From Bathymodiolus thermophilus thioautotrophic gill symbiont (GTDB taxonomy: Bacteria > Pseudomonadota > Gammaproteobacteria > PS1 > Pseudothioglobaceae): a stretch of DNA of 64,000 bases. Each line of letters begins with the position of its first letter. The stretch's first letter is position 1. The stretch spans positions 1,860,001 through 1,924,000 of the forward strand of contig NZ_CP024634.1 of assembly GCF_003711265.1 (NCBI RefSeq). The letters are read 5' to 3'. A program made the translations under genes and the position numbers. A model generated the notes under the pieces. The model made no database searches, was not told the DNA's origin, and saw nothing but the letters and a program-made list of their open reading frames with translations. Shown one piece after another: positions 49,116 to 59,495 of this stretch.

Positions 49116-49436
49116 TTGTTATTTATTTATAAAGATTTAATAATAGATTTAGTAGAGAATAGCAATGACACCAAAAAGATTCAAGAGATGGTTAAGAACT
49201 GGGAGGTTCCTAGTTATAACGATTTAAAAGATGGAAGAGGAAAGCATCATAACTTTGAGGTTTATATAAATGGTGAGGGATATATTAAGAATATCTTTGT
49301 TGTTTCCGAAAGAAATTGCATGTATATATTGGGTTATCTGTTGATGGATGCATTGAATATAGATAAAAAATCTATATATTCCAATAATAAGACTACTGAT
49401 TATTGGAATACACTTACCGAATTTCTAAAGACTTAG
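49116..49436 (+). CDS. hypothetical protein overlapping the hsdR 3' end
   Basis: This is a 106-aa frame starting with TTG and no clear ribosome-binding site. The sequence is acidic and mixed (KKIQEMVKNWEVPSYNDL, CMYILGYLLMDALNID) with no recognised domain. It converges with hsdR and overlaps its last 23 bp, ending in TEFLKT. It could be a real cargo gene of the island or an N-terminally truncated one. Confidence 0.4.
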   Translation: MLFIYKDLIIDLVENSNDTKKIQEMVKNWEVPSYNDLKDGRGKHHNFEVYINGEGYIKNIFVVSERNCMYILGYLLMDALNIDKKSIYSNNKTTDYWNTLTEFLKT

Positions 49437-52368
49437 TGTAATCTTCATAAAGCCTATCTTTGATAAATTTATTTCGTTTATTTTCACTCAGTTTCTTATA
49501 AAAATCTAAGTTGTCTTCGACCAAACTTGTTACTAATGATTGGAAAGTTCTATCAAATTTATCACGTTTATTAGAATCGGAATTATCACCAGTCATGACC
49601 ATCCTTAATTCTTCGTTTTCATGTACTTGACATTTGATTTTTTCAAATTTAACTTTATCTTCATCAGAGAACTCACCATCAAATGAATCATTAAGTATTT
49701 CAATAATATGAGATAAGAAATCTGTTGGTTCTTCATTAATTCCATCAGATCCATCAGAACCAATCCCTTCAATTACGGTATCACCGTCATCCAATTCAAT
49801 AGTTGATGTAAATTTCTTTTCAATCTTAAAGTATTCAAGATCAATAGATGACAGAATGTCTGATAATTTACCACCTTCTCTTCTTGGTAGTTTTTTACTC
49901 AGCCCTCGAACAAATATAAACAGTTTCTCAAGGTCAATATCCTTAAAGGTGATGACTTGTGAAATGTAACCGTAAAGTCTTATAAAACTGTAAATTTGAC
50001 CTCTAAATTCCTCTTGCTCATCTTCATCTAATGACTTCCAATTAACAACTACTGAATCAAGTATCCCTTGTAACTCTTCGGTAGATATTTCATCTTTGTA
50101 GAATGTATCAACATACCTTTCAATGTCGTCGTCATTGAACAAGTGATATTCATCAATATCATCTTTAATTGAGTACAGTCTATTCGGATCAATTTCTTCT
50201 TCTAGAATTGTCCCTTCATAGAAGGGTTGGAATGACTCTTGTACATCTTGTGGGTCATTAACAAAGTCTAAAACAAAAGTATCTGTTTTACCTCTCATTG
50301 TTCTATTCAACCTTGACAGTGTTTGAACACACTGCAATCCCCCAAACTTCTTATCAACGTACATGGTGTGCAACATTGGTTCATCAAACCCTGTTTGGAA
50401 TTTATTATTAACAATAAGGATTCTAAATTGTGGCTCTTTTAAACTCTCTTCTGTTTGTGTTTCGGGTACACCGTTCATTGAAGATTCAGTATAGTCTTGG
50501 TGAGTGCCTTGATCATATACTGTTCCAGAGAACCCCACTAATGAACGATATGGTAAATCCATTTCCTCCATCTGTTTATCAAATTCTAATTTGTACTTAA
50601 CACAATGAAGGCGTGATTTAGTTACTAACATTCCTCGACTCTTACCTTCGAGTTTATTAGACGCATGATTAACAAAATGATCTAATATAATTCTGACTTT
50701 TTCAGTAATTGTATGTGGATGTAAATCTACCCAATTCACCAACATTGATTTAACTTTACTCTCGGGTAACTCTTTATCTTCTTTAACCTTCTTATTGAGT
50801 TTGAAGTATCGTTTGTATGTTGTGTAATTCTGTAATACATCCAAAGTAAAACCTTCTGAGACACTTTGTTTCATTGAATATAGATCGAATGGTTTAAAAC
50901 CTTCCTCTGACGGTGTTCCGAATAACTCTAAAGTCTTATTCTTAGGTGTTCCTGAAAAACCAAAGTATGAAATATGAGGTTGTTTACCCCTTGAGTTAAT
51001 CTCATCCAATATCATCTTATCGACTTGAGTTAGGTCCTCTTCACCTTCACCTTCTTGGTAATTATCTAGGTTAGATTTAGATAATGATTTTCTAAGATGT
51101 TTAGATGTTTCACCACTTTGTGATGAGTGAACCTCGTCAATAATTACACCAAATTTTCTATCACCTAATTTTGAGATAGTCTCAGAGATAACAGGGAACT
51201 TTTGGATCGTGGTAATAATAATTGATTTACCTGACTCTAAGAATTCTTTTAATTGTTGTGATGTTCCATCAACTGGGTTTACAACACCTTTGGTTTGCTC
51301 GAGTTGAAGTATAGTATTTTTAATTTGTTTATCCAATACTCGTCTATCAGTTACAACAATGATTGTGTCAAATATACGGTTGGCATCTGTTGGGTTTTGA
51401 TATAAAAATGACAACATGTGGGATAACCAACCGATAGAGAGTGATTTACCAGAACCAGTAGTGTGTTGAATTAAGTAATTAACCCCAGTTCCTTTGTCCA
51501 ATATATCTTGTCTAATTTTCTTAATGACATTTAATTGATGGAATCTTGGAAAGATTAAAGTATCAGATTTCTTTTCAACTAATCTTTGTTGTTTTGGATC
51601 ATAAACCTTCTCAATATCTTGTCTAATATGAACAAAGTTTTCGATCAAATCTAATACCGAATCCTTTTGTAAAATATCATCCCAAAGATAATGAGACATG
51701 TGTCCTTTAGGATTGACAGGGTTATCAATACCCTTATTAAAGGGTAAGAATCTTGTCTTTGATCCACTTAAACGAGTTGACATGAATACTTTCTCATTAC
51801 CAACAGAGAAATACACCATATTTCTTTTAAATTTAAATAACGGTTCTTTAGGGTCTCGATCAAACTTCCATTGTTTTATACCGTGGGTATGGTTTTGACC
51901 GGTTAATGAGTTCTTTAATTCCAACATCATCACTGGAATACCATTAATGAAAATACCCATGTCAATAGAGTTTTCATTCTTCTTAGAGTATTTGAGTTGA
52001 CGAAGTTCAATAAATCGATTCTTTTTATATAAGTCTTGGTGTTCTTGATTAAGTCCAGATTTGGGTTTGAAATACACTAATTTAAAGGTATTCCCTCTAT
52101 CCTTTACACCTTTACGTAGAACTTCAATAACTCCTTTAGATTCAATTTGTTCTGAGATTCTTTTGGTGAGTTTGTTATTAGTATCATCACCGTACTGTTC
52201 GGTGAGTTTTTGGTATTTCTTTGGTTGGGTTTCTTGGATAAACTCAATGAGTTGTGAAGGTATTAAACATAATGATTTATCATAGAGTTTTGGCTCAACT
52301 TTTATGTAACCACTGTTCAGTAGTTGAACTTCAATATGTTCTTCAAAGTTTAACTCTGTGTAATTCAT
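49414..52368 (-). CDS. hsdR: type I restriction enzyme subunit R
   Basis: This is a 984-aa protein. The N-terminal nuclease domain has the PD-(D/E)XK-like IFINGIPVMMLELKN near 150. The helicase/translocase core shows HTTGSGKSLSIGWL (Walker A, ~300), VIIDEVHSSQSG (DEAH-type box) and FGFSGTPKN, with QTLSRLNRTMRGK as a C-terminal helicase motif. The complex cleaves DNA after ATP-driven translocation when it meets unmethylated sites. It is the last gene of hsdM-hsdS-hsdR; its start overlaps the hsdS stop by 4 bp. Length is normal and the gene appears intact. Confidence 0.95.
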   Translation of the reverse strand: MNYTELNFEEHIEVQLLNSGYIKVEPKLYDKSLCLIPSQLIEFIQETQPKKYQKLTEQYGDDTNNKLTKRISEQIESKGVIEVLRKGVKDRGNTFKLVYFKPKSGLNQEHQDLYKKNRFIELRQLKYSKKNENSIDMGIFINGIPVMMLELKNSLTGQNHTHGIKQWKFDRDPKEPLFKFKRNMVYFSVGNEKVFMSTRLSGSKTRFLPFNKGIDNPVNPKGHMSHYLWDDILQKDSVLDLIENFVHIRQDIEKVYDPKQQRLVEKKSDTLIFPRFHQLNVIKKIRQDILDKGTGVNYLIQHTTGSGKSLSIGWLSHMLSFLYQNPTDANRIFDTIIVVTDRRVLDKQIKNTILQLEQTKGVVNPVDGTSQQLKEFLESGKSIIITTIQKFPVISETISKLGDRKFGVIIDEVHSSQSGETSKHLRKSLSKSNLDNYQEGEGEEDLTQVDKMILDEINSRGKQPHISYFGFSGTPKNKTLELFGTPSEEGFKPFDLYSMKQSVSEGFTLDVLQNYTTYKRYFKLNKKVKEDKELPESKVKSMLVNWVDLHPHTITEKVRIILDHFVNHASNKLEGKSRGMLVTKSRLHCVKYKLEFDKQMEEMDLPYRSLVGFSGTVYDQGTHQDYTESSMNGVPETQTEESLKEPQFRILIVNNKFQTGFDEPMLHTMYVDKKFGGLQCVQTLSRLNRTMRGKTDTFVLDFVNDPQDVQESFQPFYEGTILEEEIDPNRLYSIKDDIDEYHLFNDDDIERYVDTFYKDEISTEELQGILDSVVVNWKSLDEDEQEEFRGQIYSFIRLYGYISQVITFKDIDLEKLFIFVRGLSKKLPRREGGKLSDILSSIDLEYFKIEKKFTSTIELDDGDTVIEGIGSDGSDGINEEPTDFLSHIIEILNDSFDGEFSDEDKVKFEKIKCQVHENEELRMVMTGDNSDSNKRDKFDRTFQSLVTSLVEDNLDFYKKLSENKRNKFIKDRLYEDYTKSLEIR

Positions 52369-53675
52369 ACTAACACCTCATCTCTTACATCAACCTTACC
52401 AGTAACAACATCTGAGATTAATGATTGACGATATTCTTTTAACAAAATAATACGTTTAGATTCAATATCAACGAGTTTATCAATTTTTGAGGTCTCGAAG
52501 TCGAGATAATCAACTATTTGTTGTTGTTCTTGATGTGGTGGAAAGGGGAATATTAAGTTTCTAATCTCTCCTAATGATATAAATGGTTGTCCACCACCTT
52601 TCTGACTTATGTCTATCTGACTCTTTAGAATTTCACTATCTATTAAATATATTAAATATTTCGGAACTATATCATTAGATTTAGAGGTTTTAAATAAACA
52701 AACATTTTTAATTGAAAATTTTTTATTGTTTGTTACCAATACATTTTTACCTATATTTCCTCCAATCATTGACATAATAATGTCTTCTTTTTCAACATCA
52801 CTCCTACGGTTTATTTCTAAATAATCTACTTCAGATATATGTTTACACTGGTTGAAATCTATATCATTCTTTACAAATGATTTAGATGTTACTAATGGAA
52901 AAGTTTGTTGTCCTTTATCAACAAACTCTGGTGTGTCGTGAGTTCCATCTTTTACTTCACAATAGTAAGATATTTTAGTTCTCACCCACCCACTAGGTAT
53001 ATCCCCAATCCACTCAACACCACTATCTTTCATTTCAACATGGGGGTTTAACCCTTTAGTAACAGTTGTATTAATGAGTGATGTTCGTTGTTCTTTTAAT
53101 AACTCGATTTTTTGTTGAGTTTTCTCAAGGAGTGTATCAATCTTTGAGGTTTTGTTATCGAGATAATCTGAGATCTGTTGTTGTTCTTGGAGTGATGGAA
53201 CTCTTACACTTAGGTTTAGAAATGTTTCCATTCTGACTACTTTCCTAAGTCCAGTGTAATAAGGTTTTAAACCCTTTACATCGTCGATAGAAAGATAGTT
53301 ATAGTAAATAAATTTTGAGTCAGTTAATGTATTACATTTAACGACCTTATATGACCCTGTTATCATTCCACTAAAATTTGATATACCTATGGTTCTCGGT
53401 GTTTCATCTATGTCATATAAACAAAAAATCAAATCATCCTTATCGACAGTTTGATACGTGTCAAAACTTTCAGGAAACTTACCCCTACCACTTTCAACAT
53501 CTCTTAATACTACACCTCTTTTAGTCAATGACAATAACTGATATTTGTCAGATTCTTCTCCTACAACATTTTTTGTAACATCGAACAAATATTTGTTTCT
53601 TACAACACCCCACTCACTCGGAATCTCACCAATCCACTCAACACCACTATCTTTATATGCTGGATAAGTATTCAT
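52365..53675 (-). CDS. hsdS: type I restriction-modification specificity subunit S
   Basis: This is a 436-aa protein with two target-recognition domains. Each half begins with a similar motif (YKDSGVEWIGEIPSEWG near 5; MKDSGVEWIGDIPSGW near 215) and ends in a helical spacer (LQEQQQISDYLDNKTSKID near 160; HQEQQQIVDYLDFETSKID near 385). These helices set the distance between the two half-sites. The TRD bodies differ, so the site is bipartite and asymmetric; it cannot be read from sequence alone. It lies 2 bp after hsdM. Confidence 0.95.
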   Translation of the reverse strand: MNTYPAYKDSGVEWIGEIPSEWGVVRNKYLFDVTKNVVGEESDKYQLLSLTKRGVVLRDVESGRGKFPESFDTYQTVDKDDLIFCLYDIDETPRTIGISNFSGMITGSYKVVKCNTLTDSKFIYYNYLSIDDVKGLKPYYTGLRKVVRMETFLNLSVRVPSLQEQQQISDYLDNKTSKIDTLLEKTQQKIELLKEQRTSLINTTVTKGLNPHVEMKDSGVEWIGDIPSGWVRTKISYYCEVKDGTHDTPEFVDKGQQTFPLVTSKSFVKNDIDFNQCKHISEVDYLEINRRSDVEKEDIIMSMIGGNIGKNVLVTNNKKFSIKNVCLFKTSKSNDIVPKYLIYLIDSEILKSQIDISQKGGGQPFISLGEIRNLIFPFPPHQEQQQIVDYLDFETSKIDKLVDIESKRIILLKEYRQSLISDVVTGKVDVRDEVLV

Positions 53676-53677
53676 TA

Positions 53678-55384
53678 CTAAACAACCTCATTTAATAGAT
53701 TCTCTGACTCTTCTTCAAGTTTGAGTAAATCTTGGGTGATTTCACTCATTGAACGAAGTGGTTTATATTTATAAAAATATTTAGTAAAGTTGATTTCGTA
53801 ACCAACCTTGTTTTTAGATTCATCCATCCACGAATCTGGTAGGTGTGGCTTTACTTCTTTTTCAAAGTAATCTTCAATGTCACCAGTTAATGGAATTCTT
53901 TCATAATCTCTTTTCTTGGTATCTGGTTTAACTTTTCCTTGTTTGGTGGTAACAACAACCCCATTCTTTTCTAATGGCTGTTCAATTGTTATTTTTGTAT
54001 ATCCAAAATATTCGTTATTATGAATCTGACTAACTTCTGACTCTATAAAGTTATTGTATGTTTCAACAATTTGTTTACGACCTTCGACAGAAACCTCTTT
54101 ACTTTTCTCACCAAGGTTTTTTCTCATTGATGTGTAAAAATTAGATCCATTAATTAATTGAACCTTCCCTTGTCTTTCACTAGATTTTTTATTAGTTACA
54201 ATCCACAAATATGTCGATATACTGGTATTAAAGAACAACCTATCGGGTAACGAAACGATACATTCCAACATATCGTTTTCAATAATCCATTTACGTATCT
54301 CACTCTCACCCGAACCACTATCACCTGCAAACATTGGTGAACCATTTAAAACAATACCAACACGTGAACCTTTTGGATCCATCTTAGAAATCATGTGTTG
54401 TAAGAATAACAATTGACCATCAGATGATCTTGGTGTTCCTACTGAGAATCTACCGTTAGGATTGTCACTTTCATTTTCAATAAAACTCTTTTCTGACTTC
54501 CAACTTACACCATAAGGTGGGTTAGTTAACATATAGTCAAATTTATCCCCTTGAAATCTATCCTCAGATAACGATGAACCTTGACGAATTTCCTCTGGAT
54601 TTCCACCAGTAATCATCATGTCAGATTTACAAATTGAATAGGTTTGTGGGTTTAGTTCTTGACCTAATAGTCTTATATCAACTTTATCATTAATATTTTC
54701 ATGAACCCATTCTTGACTAGTGGTCAACATACCACCAGTTCCACAACAAGGGTCAAAAATACTTCTTACTTTATCATTGCCTTGTAAATTGTCAGATTCT
54801 TGTGAAAATACCATTGATACCAATAATTTAACAACATCTCTTGGTGTGTAATGTTCACCAGAGGTCTCATTACTCATCTCAGAGAATTTTCTTAACAACT
54901 CCTCAAAGATTTGACCCATTTGATGATTCGAAACAACATCGGGGTGTAGTTCAATTTCACTGAATTTCTCAATGAATTGGAATAAACGATTATTTTTATT
55001 TAACTTCTCAATAGGTTTTTCTAATTGGAAGTTTTCAACAATTTCAACAACATTCTCACTGTAACCACTTAGGTAGTTATCGAAATTCATCATTACATTA
55101 GATGGGTCTTGTCTGAGACGATTTAAGTCATATTGAGAATGATTGAAGAATGTAGTATTAACCCTTGTAAGAATAATAGGCGTCGGATCATCAACTTGTG
55201 ATTTGTATTCGTTGTAAAGGCCAATAACATTGTCTTTGTGTGGCTCTAAAACACAATCAAGACGCCTTAAAACAGTGAAGGGTAGGATGATATCACCGTA
55301 TTCATGAGGTTTAAACAATCCTCTTAATACGTCGTCACAAACGTTCCAAATAAAAGATGAGATTTCACTATGGTTAACAGACAT
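53678..55384 (-). CDS. hsdM: type I restriction-modification methyltransferase subunit M
   Basis: This is a 568-aa N6-adenine methyltransferase. The helical N-terminal domain (~1-160) contains LPFTVLRRLDCVLEPHK. The AdoMet site is FDPCCGTGGMLT (~213-224) and the catalytic motif is NPPYG (~288-292), matching the HsdM family. It is first in the operon, with the start ATG at 55384. Together with hsdS it protects host DNA. It is cargo of the putative tRNA-Asn island. Confidence 0.95.
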   Translation of the reverse strand: MSVNHSEISSFIWNVCDDVLRGLFKPHEYGDIILPFTVLRRLDCVLEPHKDNVIGLYNEYKSQVDDPTPIILTRVNTTFFNHSQYDLNRLRQDPSNVMMNFDNYLSGYSENVVEIVENFQLEKPIEKLNKNNRLFQFIEKFSEIELHPDVVSNHQMGQIFEELLRKFSEMSNETSGEHYTPRDVVKLLVSMVFSQESDNLQGNDKVRSIFDPCCGTGGMLTTSQEWVHENINDKVDIRLLGQELNPQTYSICKSDMMITGGNPEEIRQGSSLSEDRFQGDKFDYMLTNPPYGVSWKSEKSFIENESDNPNGRFSVGTPRSSDGQLLFLQHMISKMDPKGSRVGIVLNGSPMFAGDSGSGESEIRKWIIENDMLECIVSLPDRLFFNTSISTYLWIVTNKKSSERQGKVQLINGSNFYTSMRKNLGEKSKEVSVEGRKQIVETYNNFIESEVSQIHNNEYFGYTKITIEQPLEKNGVVVTTKQGKVKPDTKKRDYERIPLTGDIEDYFEKEVKPHLPDSWMDESKNKVGYEINFTKYFYKYKPLRSMSEITQDLLKLEEESENLLNEVV

Positions 55385-55554
55385 AAATTAAGTCCAAAAT
55401 AAATTGTAATATAGATGTAATGTTATCAGATTGGGGTCATAAAATCTAACATGTTAAATACAATAAACTACATTACCCCAAAACCCCTGACAACTCTTTA
55501 AAATTTCTTATATAGCCCAATTTAAGGAAGTCTTCGCCTTTTCTTGATTTAATT

Positions 55555-55991
55555 TTACACTCTCCCGATACACATCCATTGGTTTTCTACACCCAATGTT
55601 TCATGAAATCTTCGATGATTATAAAACTTAATATAATCATCCACATCAACAATCAACTCACGAATAGATTGATACTCGTTCAGATAAACCCTTTCGCATT
55701 TTGCACTTCGCCAAAAGCGCTCAATGCAGATATTATCTGTGGCTCTGCCTTTGCCATCCATGGATATTTGAATGCCTAAATCTTTTAGTCATTTAGTGTG
55801 TATCTCGCTGGTGTATTGACTGCCTTGGTCGGTATTAAATATCTCTGGATGTGAGTGTTTTTCTAAAGCATTATTGAGCACACTCATTACTAATTGCGAA
55901 TCCATGGTGTTGGATGTCTTGTGTGATAGCACTGCTTTAGAATGCCAATCAATAATGTACCATATACACCATGCCGCCTGCAACCTTGATA
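55555..55991 (-). pseudogene. IS3 transposase orfB, C-terminal part with frameshifts
   Basis: Minus-strand pieces WSTDITYIKVAGGMVY, YIIDWHSKAVLSHKTSNTMD, FNTDQGSQYTS and NICIERFWRSAKCERVYLNE are the DDE core of an IS150-like integrase domain: Asp, Asp and Glu are all readable, but frames change between the pieces and a stop falls near 55790. The fragment ends where the 1507-bp IS inserted, with WSTDITY split across the junction. Confidence 0.85.
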
Positions 55992-55997
55992 TAAGTA

Positions 55998-57504
55998 GTC
56001 AACCCTTAAAAACCCCAAACCCCACCACCCCTAATCAACCAAACCAGTTTTCAAACAATAACACACAAAATCCTCGCCCTTTTCACAAAAAACAAACCAA
56101 TTTTTTGCAAAGACAAAAAAATAACAGTGGCAATCAGCCACTTTTTCAAATTCCACGCTATAGCAGCCATTAAAACATTAATCTCATCACCAACTTGCCC
56201 TTTGAGTAAATTCCTAGACAATCTAAAATCTGCTTTAAGATGTCCAATGATAGGTTCTATTGCTGCTCGTCTTTTACACAACTTACGCTTTTTATCTCGT
56301 TGGTAACGGCTGTCTCGTTTCAGGGGCTTTTTAGGTAAGATGATTTCAGCCCCTAGTACTTCTTTTGCACCCACATACCCTCTATCACATACTGCCTTCT
56401 GAATGGGCTTGATACGATTGGCGTTAGCGTGAGCAATGGCTGTATCTAGTGTTTTTGAATCATGAATGTTTGTTTTATGACTTGCCACGCCAACGATAAT
56501 GTTACTGTCTTTGGTAGAGACGATTGAAACTTTGTTGCCATATTCATATTTCTTATGGTCTTTGCCTTTGGCAATAACATAAACATCGGGCTCATGTAGG
56601 GCGTAAATTTTGTTTTTGTCTCCAGGTTGTTGAGCGAGCACTTTTTGGTAGAACAAGAAGTCTTTTTGATAGATTTCAAACAAAGAATGAGTTGGAAGTT
56701 TGCGTTGTAGTTCACGGATAAGCTTGTTGGCAATGGTTCTGAGTCTTTTAAGGGCTTTTTTGGCTTTGGCACGCTTTTTGACATGGCGAAAGTGGCGAAT
56801 GCTAAGGCGACAGTTTTTAACTTCTTTGACATAAGTTCTTCGCTGTTTGATGCCGTGTTGTTTTGCCAGTTTGTTTAAGCGATTAATTATCTTAATTGCC
56901 AGTTTGGCGTCAGTAGGATAAGTGATGTTTTTCTCTTGAACGGTGGTGTCAATTAACACAGTTGACTCTTGTGCTTTTTTACCGTGTAACTCAACGCTCA
57001 TTTTAAAGATAAGATTAAAACCTTTAACGCCAATGCGTTTTCTGAAATGCACTAACTCAGTGGCGTTACAAGCTACATCAGCAATATAAGCACTGTGACC
57101 ACAAAAGTATTGGTAATACGGGTTTCTTTTAAACTGCATAACAACGGCTTCATCTGATAGATTCTCTAACTGTTTGAGGATAAGCAAGCCCACCATTAGG
57201 CGAATGGGTTTTGAGGGTCTGCCATTGTTAAGGCAATAGTGCTTGGTGAAGGCATCATTAAGAACTTGCCAGTCTATGGCGTGAGATAGTGTAATGAGTG
57301 GGTCTTTGATGTCTAATTGATTAAAAAGCTCTGAATGGAATAAATTGTTTTGGGTGGATATTGGTAAGGATTCGGTTAGCATATTTTTTAGGTAAAACGA
57401 CCAGTAAAAGAGTGTTGTTATACCAAAAGTTGGTTGATTTGTCTATGGGTATTTGATTTTTTATTGTTATAAATCAAATTGTTGTGTGGTTTTTAAGGGT
57501 TGAC
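55998..57504 (-). mobile_element. complete 1507-bp IS with 17-bp inverted repeats (IS5/IS1182-like)
   Basis: The ends are perfect inverted repeats, GTCAACCCTTAAAAACC at 55998 and its complement ending at 57504. A 6-bp target duplication TAAGTA occurs at 55992-55997 and 57505-57510. The element disrupts the IS3 orfB and carries a single transposase gene. A weak match to its end lies at about 11350. Confidence 0.9.
56051..57382 (-). CDS. DDE transposase of the 1507-bp IS
   Basis: This is a 443-aa transposase of the DDE_Tnp_1 type. The N-terminal domain contains GRPSKPIRLMVGLLILKQLE and NPYYQYFCG. The catalytic core has TVLIDTTVQEKNITYPTDAK (first Asp), AVCDRGYVGAKE (second Asp) and IEPIIGHLKADFRLSRN (Glu). 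A basic stretch (HVKKRAKAKKALKRLR) lies in the middle. It is uninterrupted, and the element has fresh ends, so it may be active. The subfamily (IS5 or IS1182-like) is uncertain. Confidence 0.9.
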   Translation of the reverse strand: MLTESLPISTQNNLFHSELFNQLDIKDPLITLSHAIDWQVLNDAFTKHYCLNNGRPSKPIRLMVGLLILKQLENLSDEAVVMQFKRNPYYQYFCGHSAYIADVACNATELVHFRKRIGVKGFNLIFKMSVELHGKKAQESTVLIDTTVQEKNITYPTDAKLAIKIINRLNKLAKQHGIKQRRTYVKEVKNCRLSIRHFRHVKKRAKAKKALKRLRTIANKLIRELQRKLPTHSLFEIYQKDFLFYQKVLAQQPGDKNKIYALHEPDVYVIAKGKDHKKYEYGNKVSIVSTKDSNIIVGVASHKTNIHDSKTLDTAIAHANANRIKPIQKAVCDRGYVGAKEVLGAEIILPKKPLKRDSRYQRDKKRKLCKRRAAIEPIIGHLKADFRLSRNLLKGQVGDEINVLMAAIAWNLKKWLIATVIFLSLQKIGLFFVKRARILCVIV

Positions 57505-57510
57505 TAAGTA

Positions 57511-57840
57511 ATGTCTGTAGACCAAACTTGATTGGCATGATTGATACCAAGGCCTCGAAGCTTGTAACTGTACTTCTTATGCGTTTTGATTGATATGGTC
57601 GTATCAACTTTGTTTAACTGCCAATACTGCCTTTAAGCAGGGGTCTTCGATAGCGTGCAACGGTGTTTAAGCTTACTTTGAATTGTTGATGTACTTTTTT
57701 TTCGCCGTAAATAGGTATGCGTTCAAACACTTTGATAATGTGGTTTTTTGATGGTTTGCTTAGTATCGTTTGTTTTTGACTTGTAATATAAGCCACTTCT
57801 GTTAATGCCCAATAATTGACATTGATAATTAACGGATAAA
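57511..57840 (-). pseudogene. IS3 transposase orfB, N-terminal part
   Basis: Minus-strand pieces CQLLGINRSGLYYKSKT, HIIKVFERIPIYGEKKVHQQ and KLRGLGINHANQVWSTDIT are the HTH_21-type N-terminus of IS3 OrfB, in more than one frame. The fragment is bounded by the 1303-bp IS at its 5' side and the 1507-bp IS at its 3' side. Confidence 0.8.
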
Positions 57841-59143
57841 AAGACCCCTGCATAGCACCCTAAAACCAACCATCAAAACCCAAAACCCTCAATTTTTGAC
57901 TTTTCAAAGTCAAAAAATATATAAAACCCAGCTTTCATTAAAAAAATCATCAATACCAACTATAAATCGCTCATTTTCTACTCTTTTTTGTACTGTTTCC
58001 ACAAAAAAAACACAATAATCCCTAGGCTGTATTTAATCCCTTGTTAATATAAACATTCGCCGCTCTAACTAGATTATAAGCAATAGCTTTAAGATTAACT
58101 TCGCTGGCAACTTTCTCTAAACCAATATAACGACTTCTTGCCAAACCATAAGTGCGTTTGAGTGTACCAAAGGTGCGTTCAACCACAAACCTTCTTTTGC
58201 TGATTGCTTTATTGCGTAATTTATTCCAATGACTCATTTGCTTGCCTTTGGGTTTTTTGCGCATAATACCATCTCTTAACTTTTGTGCTTTAAGTGCCTC
58301 ACTATTAGCTTGAGAGGCTGCTCCTTTGTCGTATAAAACTCTTACGCCTTTTTGATTGCCTGCCTGTTTAACATTTTCTTCAAAATGAGTCATTTCACTA
58401 TCATTAGCAGGGTGCGTAGTGGCTTTGTTAATTAATCCATTGGCATCAGTTGTTACTACTGATGAATATCCATAAGTGTATTTTCCCGCCTTAAATGTCC
58501 ATCTTGCATCTTTATCATCTGAATATTGAATTGGGTTACTATCAATCTCATAAACCTCACCAGTTTTGTGTGTTGTAATAATCTTCTTAGTGCGTCTAGC
58601 ACTTTGAATTAAGGTTGCATCCATGGCAACATGTTTGCCATTAGAGAGTTTGAGTTGATTGTTCTCAAGCATAAGATTGATGCTACTCAAAAGTCTATCA
58701 AATAGATTTTGTTTGATTAGTTTGGTTCTAAATCTGCCAATGGTTGTGGCATCAGGTTTGTTGCCACTTAGGCTAAAGTTGCAAAAGTTAATAAAGACTA
58801 AATCTCTACTAAGACTATCAGCCAACTTCTCATCAGAGAGATTGTGCCATGTGCCTATTAATAGCGCTTTAAACAGACTAACAGCAGAATAGTCAACTTT
58901 AATATGAGACAGATCTTTGGTTATAACTTCCCAATCGATAACTTTGTTAATGATGTCTAGTTGGGAGTTTGGTATGTTGATAAAACTATCAGCAAAGGTT
59001 TGTTCTTGAGTGGTTTTAACTCGCATTTTTTTGTAAGTATCTGATAATTATAGTATTTTATCATAAATGCTAATGTTTGCATAAGGTTTTGAGGGTTAAT
59101 TTGTGATTTTTTGTTGGGTTTTTTAGTTTAATACAGGGGTCTT
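57841..59143 (-). mobile_element. 1303-bp IS, copy 1 (IS5-like)
   Basis: Left end AAGACCCCTGCATAGCACCC; right end, read inward, AAGACCCCTGTATTAAAC. A 5-bp target duplication ATAAA occurs at 57836-57840 and 59144-59148. It inserted at the orfA/orfB junction of the IS3 element. It is nearly identical to copy 2 at 59917-61219, and both are in the same orientation. Confidence 0.9.
58022..59026 (-). CDS. IS5-family transposase, copy 1
   Basis: This is a 334-aa DDE transposase. It has an N-terminal DUF772-like region (LFKALLIGTWHNLSDEKLAD, DATTIGRFRTKL). The catalytic Asp is in HVAMDATLIQSARR, the second in RVLYDKGAASQAN, and the Glu in FVVERTFGTLKRTYGLARSR. It is full-length and differs from copy 2 by only about two residues. 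Confidence 0.93.
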   Translation of the reverse strand: MRVKTTQEQTFADSFINIPNSQLDIINKVIDWEVITKDLSHIKVDYSAVSLFKALLIGTWHNLSDEKLADSLSRDLVFINFCNFSLSGNKPDATTIGRFRTKLIKQNLFDRLLSSINLMLENNQLKLSNGKHVAMDATLIQSARRTKKIITTHKTGEVYEIDSNPIQYSDDKDARWTFKAGKYTYGYSSVVTTDANGLINKATTHPANDSEMTHFEENVKQAGNQKGVRVLYDKGAASQANSEALKAQKLRDGIMRKKPKGKQMSHWNKLRNKAISKRRFVVERTFGTLKRTYGLARSRYIGLEKVASEVNLKAIAYNLVRAANVYINKGLNTA

Positions 59144-59148
59144 ATAAA

Positions 59149-59495
59149 GAGGATGAAGATGGCTTGAAATCAACTAACTGCTTGAGATTAGATGAGTCCA
59201 AGCTTTTTAGCTTTTTTGCCAACCACTTCTCTACTGTTACTTTGCCTACTATGGTAGTTAGACGCTCATTCTGTTGCTATGCTTTGACAAGTTCTTCTTT
59301 GTATTCTTTAACAGCTTTAGAGGGCTCTATGGCAATTTCTGCGTTAGCAAGAAAGGTTTTCTTTTAATTTTGTAGGTTCTGAGGAAGGATGTTATGCTTG
59401 CTAGCAATCTGCACTAAGGTTTGTTCGTTTTGCAATAGTTCAAGCACGAGTTTAGTCTTGAATGCAGGGGTATATTTAGTTTGTTTTTTACTCAT
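59149..59495 (-). pseudogene. IS3 orfA remnant
   Basis: The minus strand starts MSKKQTKYTPAFKTKLVLEL and continues QTLVQIASKHNILPQNLQN, the HTH_Tnp_1 domain of IS3 OrfA. A TAA replaces an expected Trp codon after NLQN, and a second stop follows EELVKA. Coiled-coil-like sequence (QQNERLTTIVGKVTVEK) continues to the IS junction. Confidence 0.8.
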
